Origin: Istiophorus platypterus
Taxonomy: Eukaryota; Chordata; Actinopteri; Istiophoriformes; Istiophoridae
NCBI GenBank assembly: GCA_016859345.1
Contig: CM029124.1
Coordinates: forward strand, 23,328,980 to 23,392,979
Direction of reading: 5' to 3'
Length of the DNA: 64,000 nt
Of the stretch, positions 34,786 through 45,555 are shown one piece after another (within the stretch, counting starts at the first letter, position 1; each line of letters starts with the position of its first letter). The translations under genes were made by a program, and so were the position numbers. The notes beneath the pieces were generated by a model, which saw only the letters and a list, made by a program, of their open reading frames with translations, ran no database searches and was not told the origin of the DNA.

Positions 34786-35079
34786 TGGATTTTTACTCAT
34801 CAAAATCTTTGTGGGGTGTTGGGGAGCACTGCTGCATATGTGGAAAATTATGTATAGAGCCATCTGTGGCTCCACAGGGAGCTTGTCACTTCAATCAGGA
34901 TCGGTTGAAGCTGAGGGCTACAAGTTTGACAATTATAAAAATCTGGAGTTAGAAGGAAGTGAGCTTACCAGACCTCTGAAGTCCACTCTCATCTGTGCTT
35001 GAGACAAGAGATTCCAATCTACATTAGCCGCTACTAGTATAAAACACCTGAATCTTGCAGGTAAGTTAGGCACCAGGTT
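34786..35079 (+). repeat. Interspersed repeat, copy 1 (sister at 51790-52062)
   Basis: Shares GGTGTTGGGGAGCACT, AACCAGACCT/ACCAGACCTCTG, CTCATCTGTGCTTGAGAC and a TTACTAG/CTACTAG block in the same order and spacing with 51790-52062. It lies directly beyond the end of the Tc1-like element. No coding capacity, A/B box or poly-A tail was identified, so the class (SINE or non-autonomous DNA element) is open. A similar sequence is known to me from other teleosts. Confidence 0.72.
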
Positions 35080-36701
35080 TTGACAAGGAAGGAGACTACA
35101 GAAGGAAGACATTTCTGCTGCATCAATTTCTGTAAAATTTAAGTATGACAGTGGTGCGCTCAAAGACAAAGGTAGGGGGAAAAGTTGGCAACCAGGCTGA
35201 TAGAGAATAAAGCTAAAAGAGCACAAAATAACAGGGCATGAGGGGCATGCATGCAGGGCGAAGCAGGATCAGGAAGGGTCAGGAGAGGTTAATGAAAAGG
35301 TTTTTGATGAGGCTGATGGGCAAGACAAGGGAGCAGTGTGGGCTTGCTACACTGACTTGATGAAATACCATCCCGATTACCACATCCTGGTCATCCATCA
35401 GTCAAAAACAATGTGACACATTAAATGCAAACCTCCAGGTGTTTTCTGACCACCAAGACCAGGATCTGTATTCTCATGCTTCGGACCAATCCTATTCCTG
35501 GGGTGACCTTTAAAGGTCAAAGATCACTTTGCAATGTTCTAATATATTTTGCATCCAGACACTATCATTCTACTGTCTGTAAAACACCAAAGCTAATATT
35601 TGCATGAGGAATAAGTGAGTGCCAGAGCTAAAAAGCATATTGTGGACAAGTCGAAGGCAGCCCCAACAATATTAAAACATTAAAACAAAACAAAAACGCA
35701 GAGCCCAGCCAGTTAAATCCTCTCAGATGTAGGCCCATCTAATTCTCTCTCTAATACCTAAATCATTTGGTTGGAAATTGAGCAGGACAATATTTTTGTA
35801 GTTTAATATTGGTTTGCTTCTCTGGGCTTCTAGGTAAAGTCACAGGAGCTATGCACTATGATTGGCAGCATTGCAGGCTGAGAGGGGAAACAGCAGTAGC
35901 AGGAATTAGCTGTGTTTGGACAGCTGTGAAAGTAATGCTACCTCATTCTTCTGCTCCAGAGACAGGGCCTTAAGCTGTAAGGATGGTAACACGTTGTCCT
36001 CCAACAATCATGAATTTTAATTTTCTTTTTTTCTCTGTCTATTTGATGCACCTTAGCTGTGGCATGTTTCTTGCATCACCTTTCCTAAAGAGTTGCTTTT
36101 ATCTCTCCAAACTTTCCTTTGATTTTCATCACTCTATCAGCAGTGTTAGGCCTGCTAATGATAAAAATTTGAATAAATTTGATTCAAAGCCGCATCCACC
36201 AATATATATATATGTATATGTTTGGTTTTTTTTTACATTCTATCAAATAACAATGAAATGTGAAAGGCATCTGTAGTGATGAAAACCACATAGCACTACC
36301 ACCCAACTCTGCAGTTTACCTCAGCTCTATGCAGCAATTTAGCTTGTTTCCAGCCCACCTGCCTGCCCTGCAAGAAGCAGCAGACAGGCGAAGTTACTTA
36401 TTACACCAATCAGTAAACATAGCACACAGAGGCTACAGAGGGCATATAGAGCAAAGCAAGATATAGATGTACAATATATGTTTCTCAAATGTGGGTGGAG
36501 ACCAAATCAAAGCTAAAACATGAGTGAATAATTAACTTGCATTGTTCAGGTGGCCATAAATGCGACTTGAAATGAATGCTAATGTTCCTCTATGTCAGCT
36601 GGGTATGTAAATGTTGTTAACACCTATTATTGTAGCATTAGAGAGCAACATAACACCATATTTTAGCTGGACTGTTCTGGGGGTCATAGATTTTCCATTT
36701 T
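35080..36701. other. Unannotated DNA
   Basis: No gene or repeat recognised. Confidence 0.45.
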
Positions 36702-36720
36702 GGGGGGGGGGGGGGGGGGG
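36702..36720 (+). repeat. G19 homopolymer
   Basis: Nineteen uninterrupted G residues, able to form G-quadruplex structure. It does not lie in an identifiable LINE tail, unlike the G-runs at 8169 and 29961. Confidence 0.9.
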
Positions 36721-38029
36721 TCCAGCATTACAAATTTTTCTGTGGAAAAAGGAAAAGACCTTCAATAAGTACAATAAAATGGGATGTGGATCAGCACACA
36801 GTGTAATAAAGTGACTGTCCATGTAATTTACTAACTCAAATAAGTTGATTTGGCGTTTAGTTGCTCATTAAATACTTGCCACTTTATTAATTCCAGAATA
36901 AATTTTTACTAGTACAACCTGAGAAAAGATTGTATTTCTTGTTATTTAATCTGCCCAAAATGGCAATTGTAGCCTCTTTAACCCTTAAATATTAAAAAAT
37001 CGAAAAAATTAGAAGTAATTTTGAAACCAAATAACCCTGGCTTGTCCAATTGTTGGTTATTCTTGTCATCCTTTCAAGCATACTGTATAATTATAGCAGT
37101 AGCATGCCACTATGAAGTCGACAAAATTACTTCTCTCTCTACTGTTTCTCATTAATGTAGAGCTAAAATTTCCAACCAGAGAAATTAAGCTTGTGTCAGA
37201 TAAGTGTGTCATGTAAATTAGCTTAACGCGAGAGGAAGTCAACAAATTATACGATACAGCAGGTTATAGTTTTAGGAAATATAAGGGTGTGAAAGTAATT
37301 TTTTATTCTTTGATATCTGTAATAGGATTATTGAAATTGTACTTGTAAATTATAGAGAAATTATTACCGCAATATACATTTCAGCACCAGCTCTGATGTG
37401 CTATATAATCTCCATTACTCATTGCATAGATTTTATTTTTAAAGGGAATATCACTCACTTATTGGTTTTTTAACTGGTTTTCCTCCTGATGTCTATGACA
37501 TGGAAGTTGGCTCCCTGCATAGTCTGTTTTAGCTAATCTTGCTCTGTACAGACACATTAATGAGAGCCTGGGACAACGACACCGGGTTTAGGATGTGCAA
37601 TGACTCATAGAGAAAAATGGCCCATCATGAGAATCATTATTGCTCTCATTTCACCTTTGAGCCAGAGTTTAGTTTTTCTCATTAAATGAATGAACATCAA
37701 TATATAACCCTTTTCAGAGGTATTCTGAAATCTTTCATTTCCCAAATATGCTGTAAAAAAAGACTTGCTGGGAAATTTTGTCCACTACAGCTCATGGTGT
37801 AACAAAGAGCATGACATAGCCTGTGAGGAAGGATTGAGATGAGCTGAAAAGAGGGAAAGTTGAAGGTAGGTGATAGAAGCAGATTGGGGTGCTAATGCTA
37901 ATTTGCCTGTGTTCTTCCCTGTTGATGGGGGAATAAACAGGAAGCTTTGTGGTAAATTCCGCCTGAAGAGTGTGATTACTGACAGGCCTGACCCCTGTGC
38001 TCTCGCCATGTTTTCCCATAACTCACAAT
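36721..38029. other. Unannotated DNA
   Basis: Nothing recognised. 37600-38029 is less AT-rich and non-repetitive and may extend the regulatory-looking region that follows. Confidence 0.42.
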
Positions 38030-38700
38030 TAACGCAGACATTATAGCATCCCGAGAGGCCAGGCTGGCTTTATTTCCCTCCCTGCCAGACACCGGGCAGC
38101 GGCAGCAATGCCCCTGGACTCAAGCCCAGTTCTATGATTTAGCTGGAAAGAGAGTGATAGCAAGAGGAGAGGATAGGAGGAGGTGGTGGTAGAGGGTTAC
38201 CCTGAGCACACTTTAGCACTTTAGGGGTTTAGGGCTGTTATGGATATGGCTGTGGTAATTACTCAACGCTTGTTATTGCCCATGCTACCACACCTGCGCC
38301 CAGCAAAATGCCGGTACATCGCCAGAAGGCGTCCAACAACATCTGAAGAATGTCAAGGATGGCATTAAAGTGGATTAGACAGACTATAGCCAGAGATATA
38401 AACACAAACACTCCTGAAGAAAACATTGTTTTAATTAGGTTGCTTTGAAATCACACAAACCTTACCAGTTGAGGGCTTTACATTGTTATGTGTTATTTTG
38501 GACAGGCGAGTTTTGGCGCACTCATTTTATTTGGGAAAATAAACGAGCACCTGTTCTTCGTCGTGTCAAACTCAATCTCATGGCTCGTTAGCGGCGCCCC
38601 TGCCCAATAACCCAACTTTAGCGCCGCTTTGGCTCCTAATTCCCATCTCTGGGCTGTCACACCGTGTCATCACCACAGTCATTCATGTTTTTATTCATTT
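38030..38700. promoter_or_regulatory. GC-richer conserved-looking block pair
   Basis: Two non-repetitive blocks (38040-38360 and 38495-38700) stand out from AT-rich flanks. The first has GGCAGCGGCAGCAATGCCCC-like and CACACCTGCGCCCAGC-like segments. The second has an E2F-like TTTTGGCGC at about 38511-38519 and GCGGCGCC at about 38591-38598. CpG is retained more than elsewhere in the window, which argues against old methylated repeat DNA. No open frame with coding character is present. An enhancer or a non-coding exon is possible. Confidence 0.3.
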
Positions 38701-39259
38701 CACATTTCATCATTTATTTATCGCCTAGCCAGGCTGGCACACTAACACTAGTACCTCAGACAAGAGGTATGGAGAAGTTGACAGAGGACAACATTATTTC
38801 TCTGGAAAACCCACTGACCACTGACAGTGAAGGCAGAAAAACAAGCAACCTAGGTTTTTCACAGGGGGTCTTATTTTATTAAGTAGCCTCCCCTAACCAT
38901 GAAGTAATTGAGTGTAGAAGAGAAAGCTGTAAAGCTGCGTTGTCGATGCCTTGAATCTGATTTCATTTCATGAATACAGGAAGAAATTACAGATTTTAGC
39001 TTAAATGGTAGCATAGTGCAGGTCTAAACAAGTGGCTAAAGTCAATCTAGTGGCTCTATGAGGCTGGAGTGGGCACAGTAAAGAAAACTAATCTGTTAAG
39101 ATTAACTGTTGAGTTCCAGAATTTGTTTGATGTTTGCTTTCCAGATAGGTGAAGTTTGCCAGGGGTTGGTGTCAGAATAATTTTGGAAGACTTTTAATCT
39201 GGATGGTACTGTTTTTTATATTTGTAAAGTTTAAACATTATCAGTGTTTGCATCAGTGT
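38701..39259. other. Unannotated DNA
   Basis: Nothing recognised. Confidence 0.45.
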
Positions 39260-39640
39260 GTACCACTGTTACCATCTTCGGGCATCTTAGGGCAATTAGC
39301 ACAAAGCAAAAAGTGCAGCTGAGACTGACGGAAATATCATCAAGGTATTTGTAAGGTATATGGTCGTGAACCAAAGTATTGAACAAACTCAAAATTTGAC
39401 CTGATGATGCTGCAGGATGAAAAGGAAGTCAGTTGAGAATGTCTGCAAAAAACTGTAAATCCATTCAGTAGTTACTGAGACATTTCACTCTGAACCCCAA
39501 ATGTAAATGAAGGTAAATCACAGGATAACAAAAATCAGGATTCATTGTGTGGAGTCTATGAACATCTGTACAAACTTCTATGGCAATCCATCCAGTACTT
39601 GTTGAGAAGCTCTGCACTCTCAAAGTGCAAGTGGACACTT
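39260..39640 (+). repeat. Abundant teleost interspersed repeat copy
   Basis: Contains GTCGTGAACCAAAGTATTG, TTTGACCTGATGATGCTGC, GTTACTGAGACATTTCACTC and CTATGGCAATCCATCCAG, the recurrent blocks of a repeat I know as very common in percomorph genomes. In that family the blocks recur with ACCAAAGT and GGCAATCCATCCAATAGTTG spacing. The 5' part near 39260-39340 is more decayed. A fragment of the leading part of the same family lies at 2318-2386. It is non-coding. Confidence 0.65.
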
Positions 39641-42039
39641 TTGCAGTCTGGCAGATGATCTATCATATAATCCCAGCCATGGTTTTCCCGTCTTTTTATT
39701 GTAGCTGCCTGACTTATTCCTTCCTACTGATTTCACCCATAGCCCTTACCTGCCCCCACCTGAAATACCTTTTAAAAAAAGGTCAACTTTTTGAATTTTT
39801 AATCTGTCCCTGAGTCATGTATTTGACTCCAGCGTTTTCTGAACTGTGACACATTTTTTGCTCTGCGTTTTTGTCTCTTAGGTTACAAAGAGGCCGCCCT
39901 ACATTCCTGGAGAAGTTGGGGTTGTTGAATATGAATATTCAGGGGTGAAAAAGTTGTGTCCAACTTTGTTTTTTGGGTTAGAAAATCATTTAATCTATGT
40001 TTTCGGTTACAGTTAATATTTTCCTAAAATATGCTGGAATTGACCATTAGTCAAAAGTTGGAATCCAGAATTGTACTCTATCAGGAATTAACTAAGGAAT
40101 CTATCATTTTAATTATGGTTACAATAGAGAGGTTTACATTGACTTTTTAATAGTACCATTCTTTGGGAGGCACAATGACCAGTTTTTGTGTAACTTGTTA
40201 TTTTGTTCAATTTTTGTGAAACTATATGCTTCCCTTGCACGTCTGAAAACAAACCTTTGTCCTTGCTCTTTTGGAGGTGGTACTGAATTAAGGTGAACTC
40301 CATTTTGATTTATTCTCCACAACATCCTGTTATGTATATGATTTCATGAGGCCAGGTCAACAAGACTAGACACTACATCAGATAGACAAAATGAAATAAT
40401 TATTCAAAACACTCCAGTTATACTACTCTGTACAATACATTGGCTCTCAACTCAGCCCACAATATTTTCACATAGTTTCAAGCATACAGTAAATCTGTGT
40501 GAACATGCAGTGTTGAATAAATGTACACTTAGGTGTCTTTCACGGTCTGATTCTGTTTGTGGTTTTTTTACATATATTACATGTCTGAGTGTTGGTAGGG
40601 CAGCAGATACCCTTTGCTCCCTCGATTCCTCTCCCGTCCTTCCTCTCACCACCCACACAGGTAACAGAGCTGTCACCCTGGTCTTAACCAGATCTGAAAG
40701 CATTAACACCCTCGCCCTGCGTTCTCTCTCCCAAGAGACCTGGGCCATGGATGACAGAAGTGTTGCCCTCCAACCGCTGGCCTCAACCACTGCTGGCACA
40801 TGATGATGGGCTTGGCAGGGCTGAGTGGCACAGGTTTGCATGCACTGGCAGCCATGTCCAAAGTCTCTCGGTAGGCCCTGGCATGGAGCCAGTCAGTTGA
40901 GCCAAGGCCAAAAATAAAAAGACAGCCAGAGAGGACGGGAGGGAAACAGGGGACAGATGAAGAGAGAGAAAAGTAGATCAGCATTTCCTCTTTCATTTAG
41001 CTGCCCAACTGTTTTCTCCCCCTCCTTCTAATTGACAGAATAAATGCACCTGCCATTGTGGGGAATCACAGAAATGAGTTTTGGTGTCTATAGAGACACC
41101 AGAGGGGGCAAGTTGGCTGGTGAAGTGCAAACCAAGGGTCAACTACATCCAATTTTTCTTTCACCCACCTAACTCTACATCTAAAACACGGTTGTTTTAC
41201 TCAATAGTGAGTTGCATTGAGTTTAATCTATGTGTGGTATTTCTGATCTTTTATGGCAGGCTTTTCTTATTTTCTATAATCCAAAATTCTCAAAACCCAA
41301 CAAACTTATGTTTGTTACATAGTCATATGTGGCATGTTATGGTTTAACATTTATTAATATGGCAGGGGCTTCAAATGGATGATATGAGAAACTGACTTCA
41401 CAGTAGTGTGTAATGTTTAATTGAATCAAAAAGTTTTATTTAGGGAATGTATGGAATATTATGTAAAATAGGACATGTGAAAGAAATTTAAAAATCCACT
41501 ATGGGAAAAAGCACGGAAGATCGACAGCTTAACTTTTTAGGAGTTTATCCAAATGTCTTACATTTGATATAAACTGAATGGAATTTGAAAAAGTCACAGA
41601 AAAAAAAGAAAACATTCAAAATGGCAGAAAATTTCTGTGTGGAAAACCTGATTCTTGTATGAATTGATAAGAGACCAAAGGTCTGATTTTCTGTGAACTG
41701 TAGAAACTTTACAAACATATTTTTTCCTCCCAACATTCTAATCTTGTTAACTACATCGTTTTTATTAAAATGCTTACAAAATTACTATGTAAATCGTTTT
41801 ATCTACTATGACGCTGCCTGCAAATGAATGTACCTCAAATAACACTGTTGATGTGTAGCTTTGTATTATTGTAGCTTTGCATTATTCTTTTATAATTTAT
41901 GATAGGATTAATATTACTTCTTTCAAGACAATGGATTTAAACACACATTCACTTTTTTTTCTTGGGGGGGGCTGTTTAGGGGCAGTGCAAAAGCTGTAGA
42001 CACAACGTCACATCATTAATCACCAATCAACTTATACAG
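39641..42039. other. Unannotated DNA
   Basis: No firm feature. A GC-richer part at 40590-40930 has open frames on both strands (up to 129 codons, minus 40452-40841) without known domains. A minus-strand frame pair at 40109-40325 has no recognisable family. Confidence 0.42.
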
Positions 42040-42465
42040 GTGTTATGGGTGTTAGCAAACAGTTGTCTATTTACACACCCTGCAGAAACTCTCTTTTCAG
42101 CTCTGTTTTGGTCTCAACTCCAAAAATATTACTTCTTAACTGCTATGTGTTTCACTATGTTCACCAGCTAGTCACTAACTGTATCTGTCTACTGTCTGAT
42201 GCTTGACAGATAGTGTGCAGTGAGTTTGTCAGAGCTTTTTACTGAAAACAGTTGCTTGCTGCTTCTGGACACAGGTTGTTGAGACCAGTGAGATGGAACC
42301 AAAACTAAACATTATTGGCCATAAAATCGAAATAATGAGCTAAGAGATGCTAAAGCACTCCGTAGAGCTGAGGAGAACAACAGAGGTAATGATTCTTGTT
42401 ACCTCTTCATCAGTGACCCCTTTCACATTAAACATTTCCATTTTACCAATAATTAATAGAATGGA
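42040..42465 (-). repeat. Interspersed repeat, copy B (inverted partner at 18826-18900)
   Basis: Reverse complement of 42180-42096 matches the copy at 18826. The remaining part (GTGTGCAGTGAGTTTGTCAG near 42216-42235, GAAAACAGTTGC near 42245, CGAAATAATGAGCTAAGAGA near 42329-42348, ACCTCTTCATCAGTGACCCC near 42401-42420) matches the further body of the family as I recall it. It ends near AATAATTAATAGAATGG. This is the fuller of the two copies. Confidence 0.72.
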
Positions 42466-43084
42466 GGTTCAATTATTGTTTTTCTTCCAGAATACTGATA
42501 TATTACTATCAGATACATTTGTATCAGATAGTACTACAGAATGAGAATAAATCTAAATTTGCTGTTAGTAGTGACCCTTTCTTGTCTTTCACTCTAAAAC
42601 TGAACTGATAACAGATGTTAATCATTTTTGGAATTGTCTTGATGAGAGGATTTCCTCAAGAACGCTGTTCCTGAATTGTCTATATAGGACTGAAAAAAAT
42701 GTGGGTCTTAAAAATGTCCGTGTCTAACATGTGAGCCTTACACTGCACCCTCTTTGCAGATTTTTTCAACATACAAATGTATGTGGCAAGTGTGCATTTT
42801 GCACAATGACTGTCACTCTCTTTAGGTCATTTCCCTACACATTACAGTATTTTTTTTTTAAAATTGGGGTTTTAGTTGTGGCCTGAGATAGATTTTAGTG
42901 AATGCTAAATGGAAAAAAAGAAAGAAAAGGGCTTAGTCTGTGCAAAAGTGTATACTTATGCATGCATGTATGCAAGTGTGTGTATATGCTTTAATTCATG
43001 CAGTTGTGTGTATGCGTGTATTGAGGTGTCTGTCTGTTTGGAGGAGGAGAAGGAGGGAGGAGGAGTGGGGGGGGGGGTGGACTG
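42466..43084. other. Unannotated DNA
   Basis: Holds a near-perfect palindrome of 30 bases at 42504-42533 (one mismatch), a GT/CATG-rich stretch at 42945-43020 and a G11 run near 43067-43077. Confidence 0.5.
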
Positions 43085-43295
43085 GACAGATTCCGACGCA
43101 TAATTTAAATTTAATTGGACTGGGCCTGACTGGCTAGGGTCAAAATGAAGAGAAAATCAGTCACATTAATCAAGATAAAATTATCAGCTGATTAATCAGT
43201 GTTCTAATTATGGTTCCGGCGCTTCTCTTCTTTGTTCTGTTTAAATTACTCTGCGTCATTGTCTTTTCCATATGGCCAGCATGTCCCCCTCAAAT
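43085..43295. promoter_or_regulatory. Candidate enhancer-like block dense in homeodomain cores
   Basis: Within 200 bases are TTTAATTGG, ACATTAATCAAGAT, ATTATCAGCTGATTAATCAG (with an E-box CAGCTG inside) and TTCTAATTATGG. The block is non-repetitive and followed by GGTTCCGGCGC, which retains CpG. Composition resembles homeodomain-regulated conserved enhancers. This is inference from motifs. Confidence 0.3.
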
Positions 43296-43325
43296 GCCCA
43301 GTGAGCACACAGACATGCAGACTGA

Positions 43326-43372
43326 TTCACACACACGCACACACTCACAGACACACACACATACACACACAT
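43326..43372 (+). repeat. Imperfect (CA)n tract
   Basis: CA dinucleotides interrupted by G and T over about 45 bases. Confidence 0.85.
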
Positions 43373-43724
43373 CACCACTAACAGCAAAAATAATTAGTGC
43401 ATGTTCAAATGTGTGAGCTGCTCAGTAAGGCCCCACTTTGCTCTTGTCCTGTACTTTTATGTTTGTCAGGAAGTCTGCTTTCAGCCAACATGTCTTGCAA
43501 AGGGAATTAAAAAATGAGCAAATCTCAATTAAATCTGTACCTCAATATAGTTTTTCACAGGTTAAAATTATCCATTTGATGTTGAATGTCAAAGCCCATC
43601 ATGTCCATCATGTGCCAACATATTTCTGAGTTACTTCTAAGTGACCTTCATTTTGCTTCTTGGAGTCTTCATAGAATGATTATAAACAGAACTGAATGCA
43701 TCTGTAAGCAGTATGTTTGGTGGT

Positions 43725-43905
43725 CATGAAGTGCAAATCACAACAACAACTGGGTAAACACAACAACAAATCACAAAACACAATGGCATATAGGAAATCA
43801 CCACAACAAAACACAACAGTGATAACAAAACACTAAAACAAATCACATATCACAATGGAAAAACAATAACCACAATCACAAAGCTGAAAACACAAAGACA
43901 TAACT
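43725..43905 (+). repeat. A/C-rich imperfect tandem tract (CACAACAA-type)
   Basis: About 180 bases made of AACACAAC, AAATCACA and ACACAATGG variants on the plus strand with almost no G or T. Its reverse complement is a TTGTGTTTTG-rich sequence reminiscent of the repeat pair at 49387 and 58946, but alignment is not good enough to join them. Confidence 0.55.
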
Positions 43906-44270
43906 TCTATTGGAAAAGGAGGAAAATCATTCCAAGCAGCACCTTTTTTGATGTAGAGGGCCTGAAGAGAATCTTAATTCTTGAGGAGAAACACATGCAA
44001 GTGTCACATCTCCGGCTAAAGGCAAATGAGAACAAATGTACACGCACTCAATATCTGCATACAAATATTAATGGTAATCTTCTCATTGCTACAATTAAGT
44101 TCTTAATTGTTCTTAATCTGTCCCACGCACATGCCAAGTGGGTGTGGGAGGAATTGTGTCCAGAAGGAGCCAGTCATTTCTTTGACATCTGTCATGTTGT
44201 TTAAAGTATGTATCCTGAAGGCTATTTCACAAAATTAGAATAAAGAAATCCCAGACGACAGAGAAAGCAA

Positions 44271-44356
44271 GGCTTGACATAGTCCTCTCAGTGCGTCCTG
44301 GCCTTTTACGTTTCGGAAAGCTAAGCCAGGACAAGTAGGTGCAGCTATGTCAAGCC
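44271..44356 (+). ncRNA. Imperfect hairpin of 86 nt, possible structured RNA or tiny MITE
   Basis: GGCTTGACATAG (44271-44282) pairs exactly with CTATGTCAAGCC (44345-44356). GTCCTGGC (44295-44302) pairs exactly with GCCAGGAC (44325-44332), extended by CTTT/AAAG toward a short loop. The two stems are joined by a symmetric 12x12 region that includes several G-U pairs. Size and shape are like a miRNA precursor, but a palindromic mini-transposon would look the same. No promoter or conserved seed is recognised. Confidence 0.3.
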
Positions 44357-45289
44357 AAGTGTAAGTAATTCTGAAACATGTGCATTCACAGCTTCCTTCA
44401 AAAGACATTGTGGTTCAACTGATGCTGAAATGGAGAAGATGGATGCGCCCATGTCACACCATGTATATCACTTTGATTTGTCGCCAAGTCCTCAATTGTT
44501 CTGTCATGTTTGTTCTGTATGAACAGAAATTCTTACAGATATTTCCTGAGAAGCTGAACATGACTTACACTTCTACAGCAGCGTGTAGGAACAACTGTTA
44601 ATGTCTGCAAACGACAAGTGACTCCTTTATAGGCTAATCGTGATGGATTCTACGAGATCTGTGGTTAGTAAATTTATATTTTTAGGCTACTTACACATTC
44701 AGTCGGTCTGTGATTGTCTGCCATACATTTTTTGGCTCTTTTATAATATTGGCCATAGTTCTTTTCTTTTCAAATATGTTTTACCTCATCATAAGCCTCC
44801 ATCAAAAGATGTTGCTACAAGAAATGATTTTGCGATAGTTTAAAGCAAATCGATAACCAAACCAGAGCATTTCAGTGCAATTTTACCCACAACAGTCAGG
44901 TCTCATGTTTCCAATTATGGAGAATATTGAAAAATTGAAATGATCCACTAAAAAATGTATGTTTTTGAAGCCTGTGACAGTCTCAGCTATATATTAATAA
45001 GTCATTAAGATATTATTCTTATTAGTTAGCTATTTGCTCCATGGGCTGTGTCACATTCGTGTTAGTTAGTTTTTCTTTACTTGTGGCAATGGTTGCAGAA
45101 ATAGAAGAGTCATGAATTTAACCCATTTTGTCATAAAAGATGGCTGAAATTGTCAAACACAATAATAGTACGTGGATTTAATTGAAAACCAAGACATTTA
45201 TATGGACCTGATGCTCTGTGTTCCAAACTTTGCCAGAGTTTTGGGGGAGTTTTTGTTAAGGTTTGCATCTGTTATAATTAGATTTCCAT
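44357..45289. other. Unannotated DNA
   Basis: Nothing recognised. Confidence 0.45.
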
Positions 45290-45555
45290 TTTTAACTTTT
45301 GGTTTCTGTTCTGAAACAGGTCTAGGGAAAGCTATTGATGCTGCTGCAAAAGGCAGGGAGTGTGAGGCCTTGAAACTCTGGAGGCCAGACGTTGTTAACC
45401 ATCTGTACAAGCGTGCAGCTTCCACTCCTAACGGAGATCTCGATGCGATGAAGCCCAAGCAGCAAAGCATGGTGAGCCACATTCAGGACATCAATGAACA
45501 CAACACTCCTGTTGGTCCCTGCTGTACACATCCACCTAGAAAGGGAGAAGCATAA
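45290..45555 (+). pseudogene. Fragment of a teleost-expanded uncharacterised protein family
   Basis: The open frame running to 45555 encodes, from about 45319, AIDAAAKGRECEALKLW then VVNHLYKRAAST, a D-x-x-A-M-K stretch and MVSHIQDINEHN, ending PCCTHPP. This resembles a domain found many times in teleost genomes, with an N-H-L-Y-W-C element and a later H-x-x-N/D-x-H-x-x-H...C-x-H element suggesting a zinc-binding fold. Here W-C has become K-R and one His is lost, so the zinc site would be broken. A plausible splice acceptor (TTCTGTTCTGAAACAG, ending 45319) precedes it. It is likely a transposon-associated or duplicated-gene remnant. The 50 residues upstream in the same frame show no similarity and are probably intron. 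Confidence 0.45.

Noticed and set aside
40452..40841. 129-codon minus frame with an overlapping plus frame in a GC-richer patch
   Set aside because: No known domain and both strands are equally open, which reflects composition and not coding.
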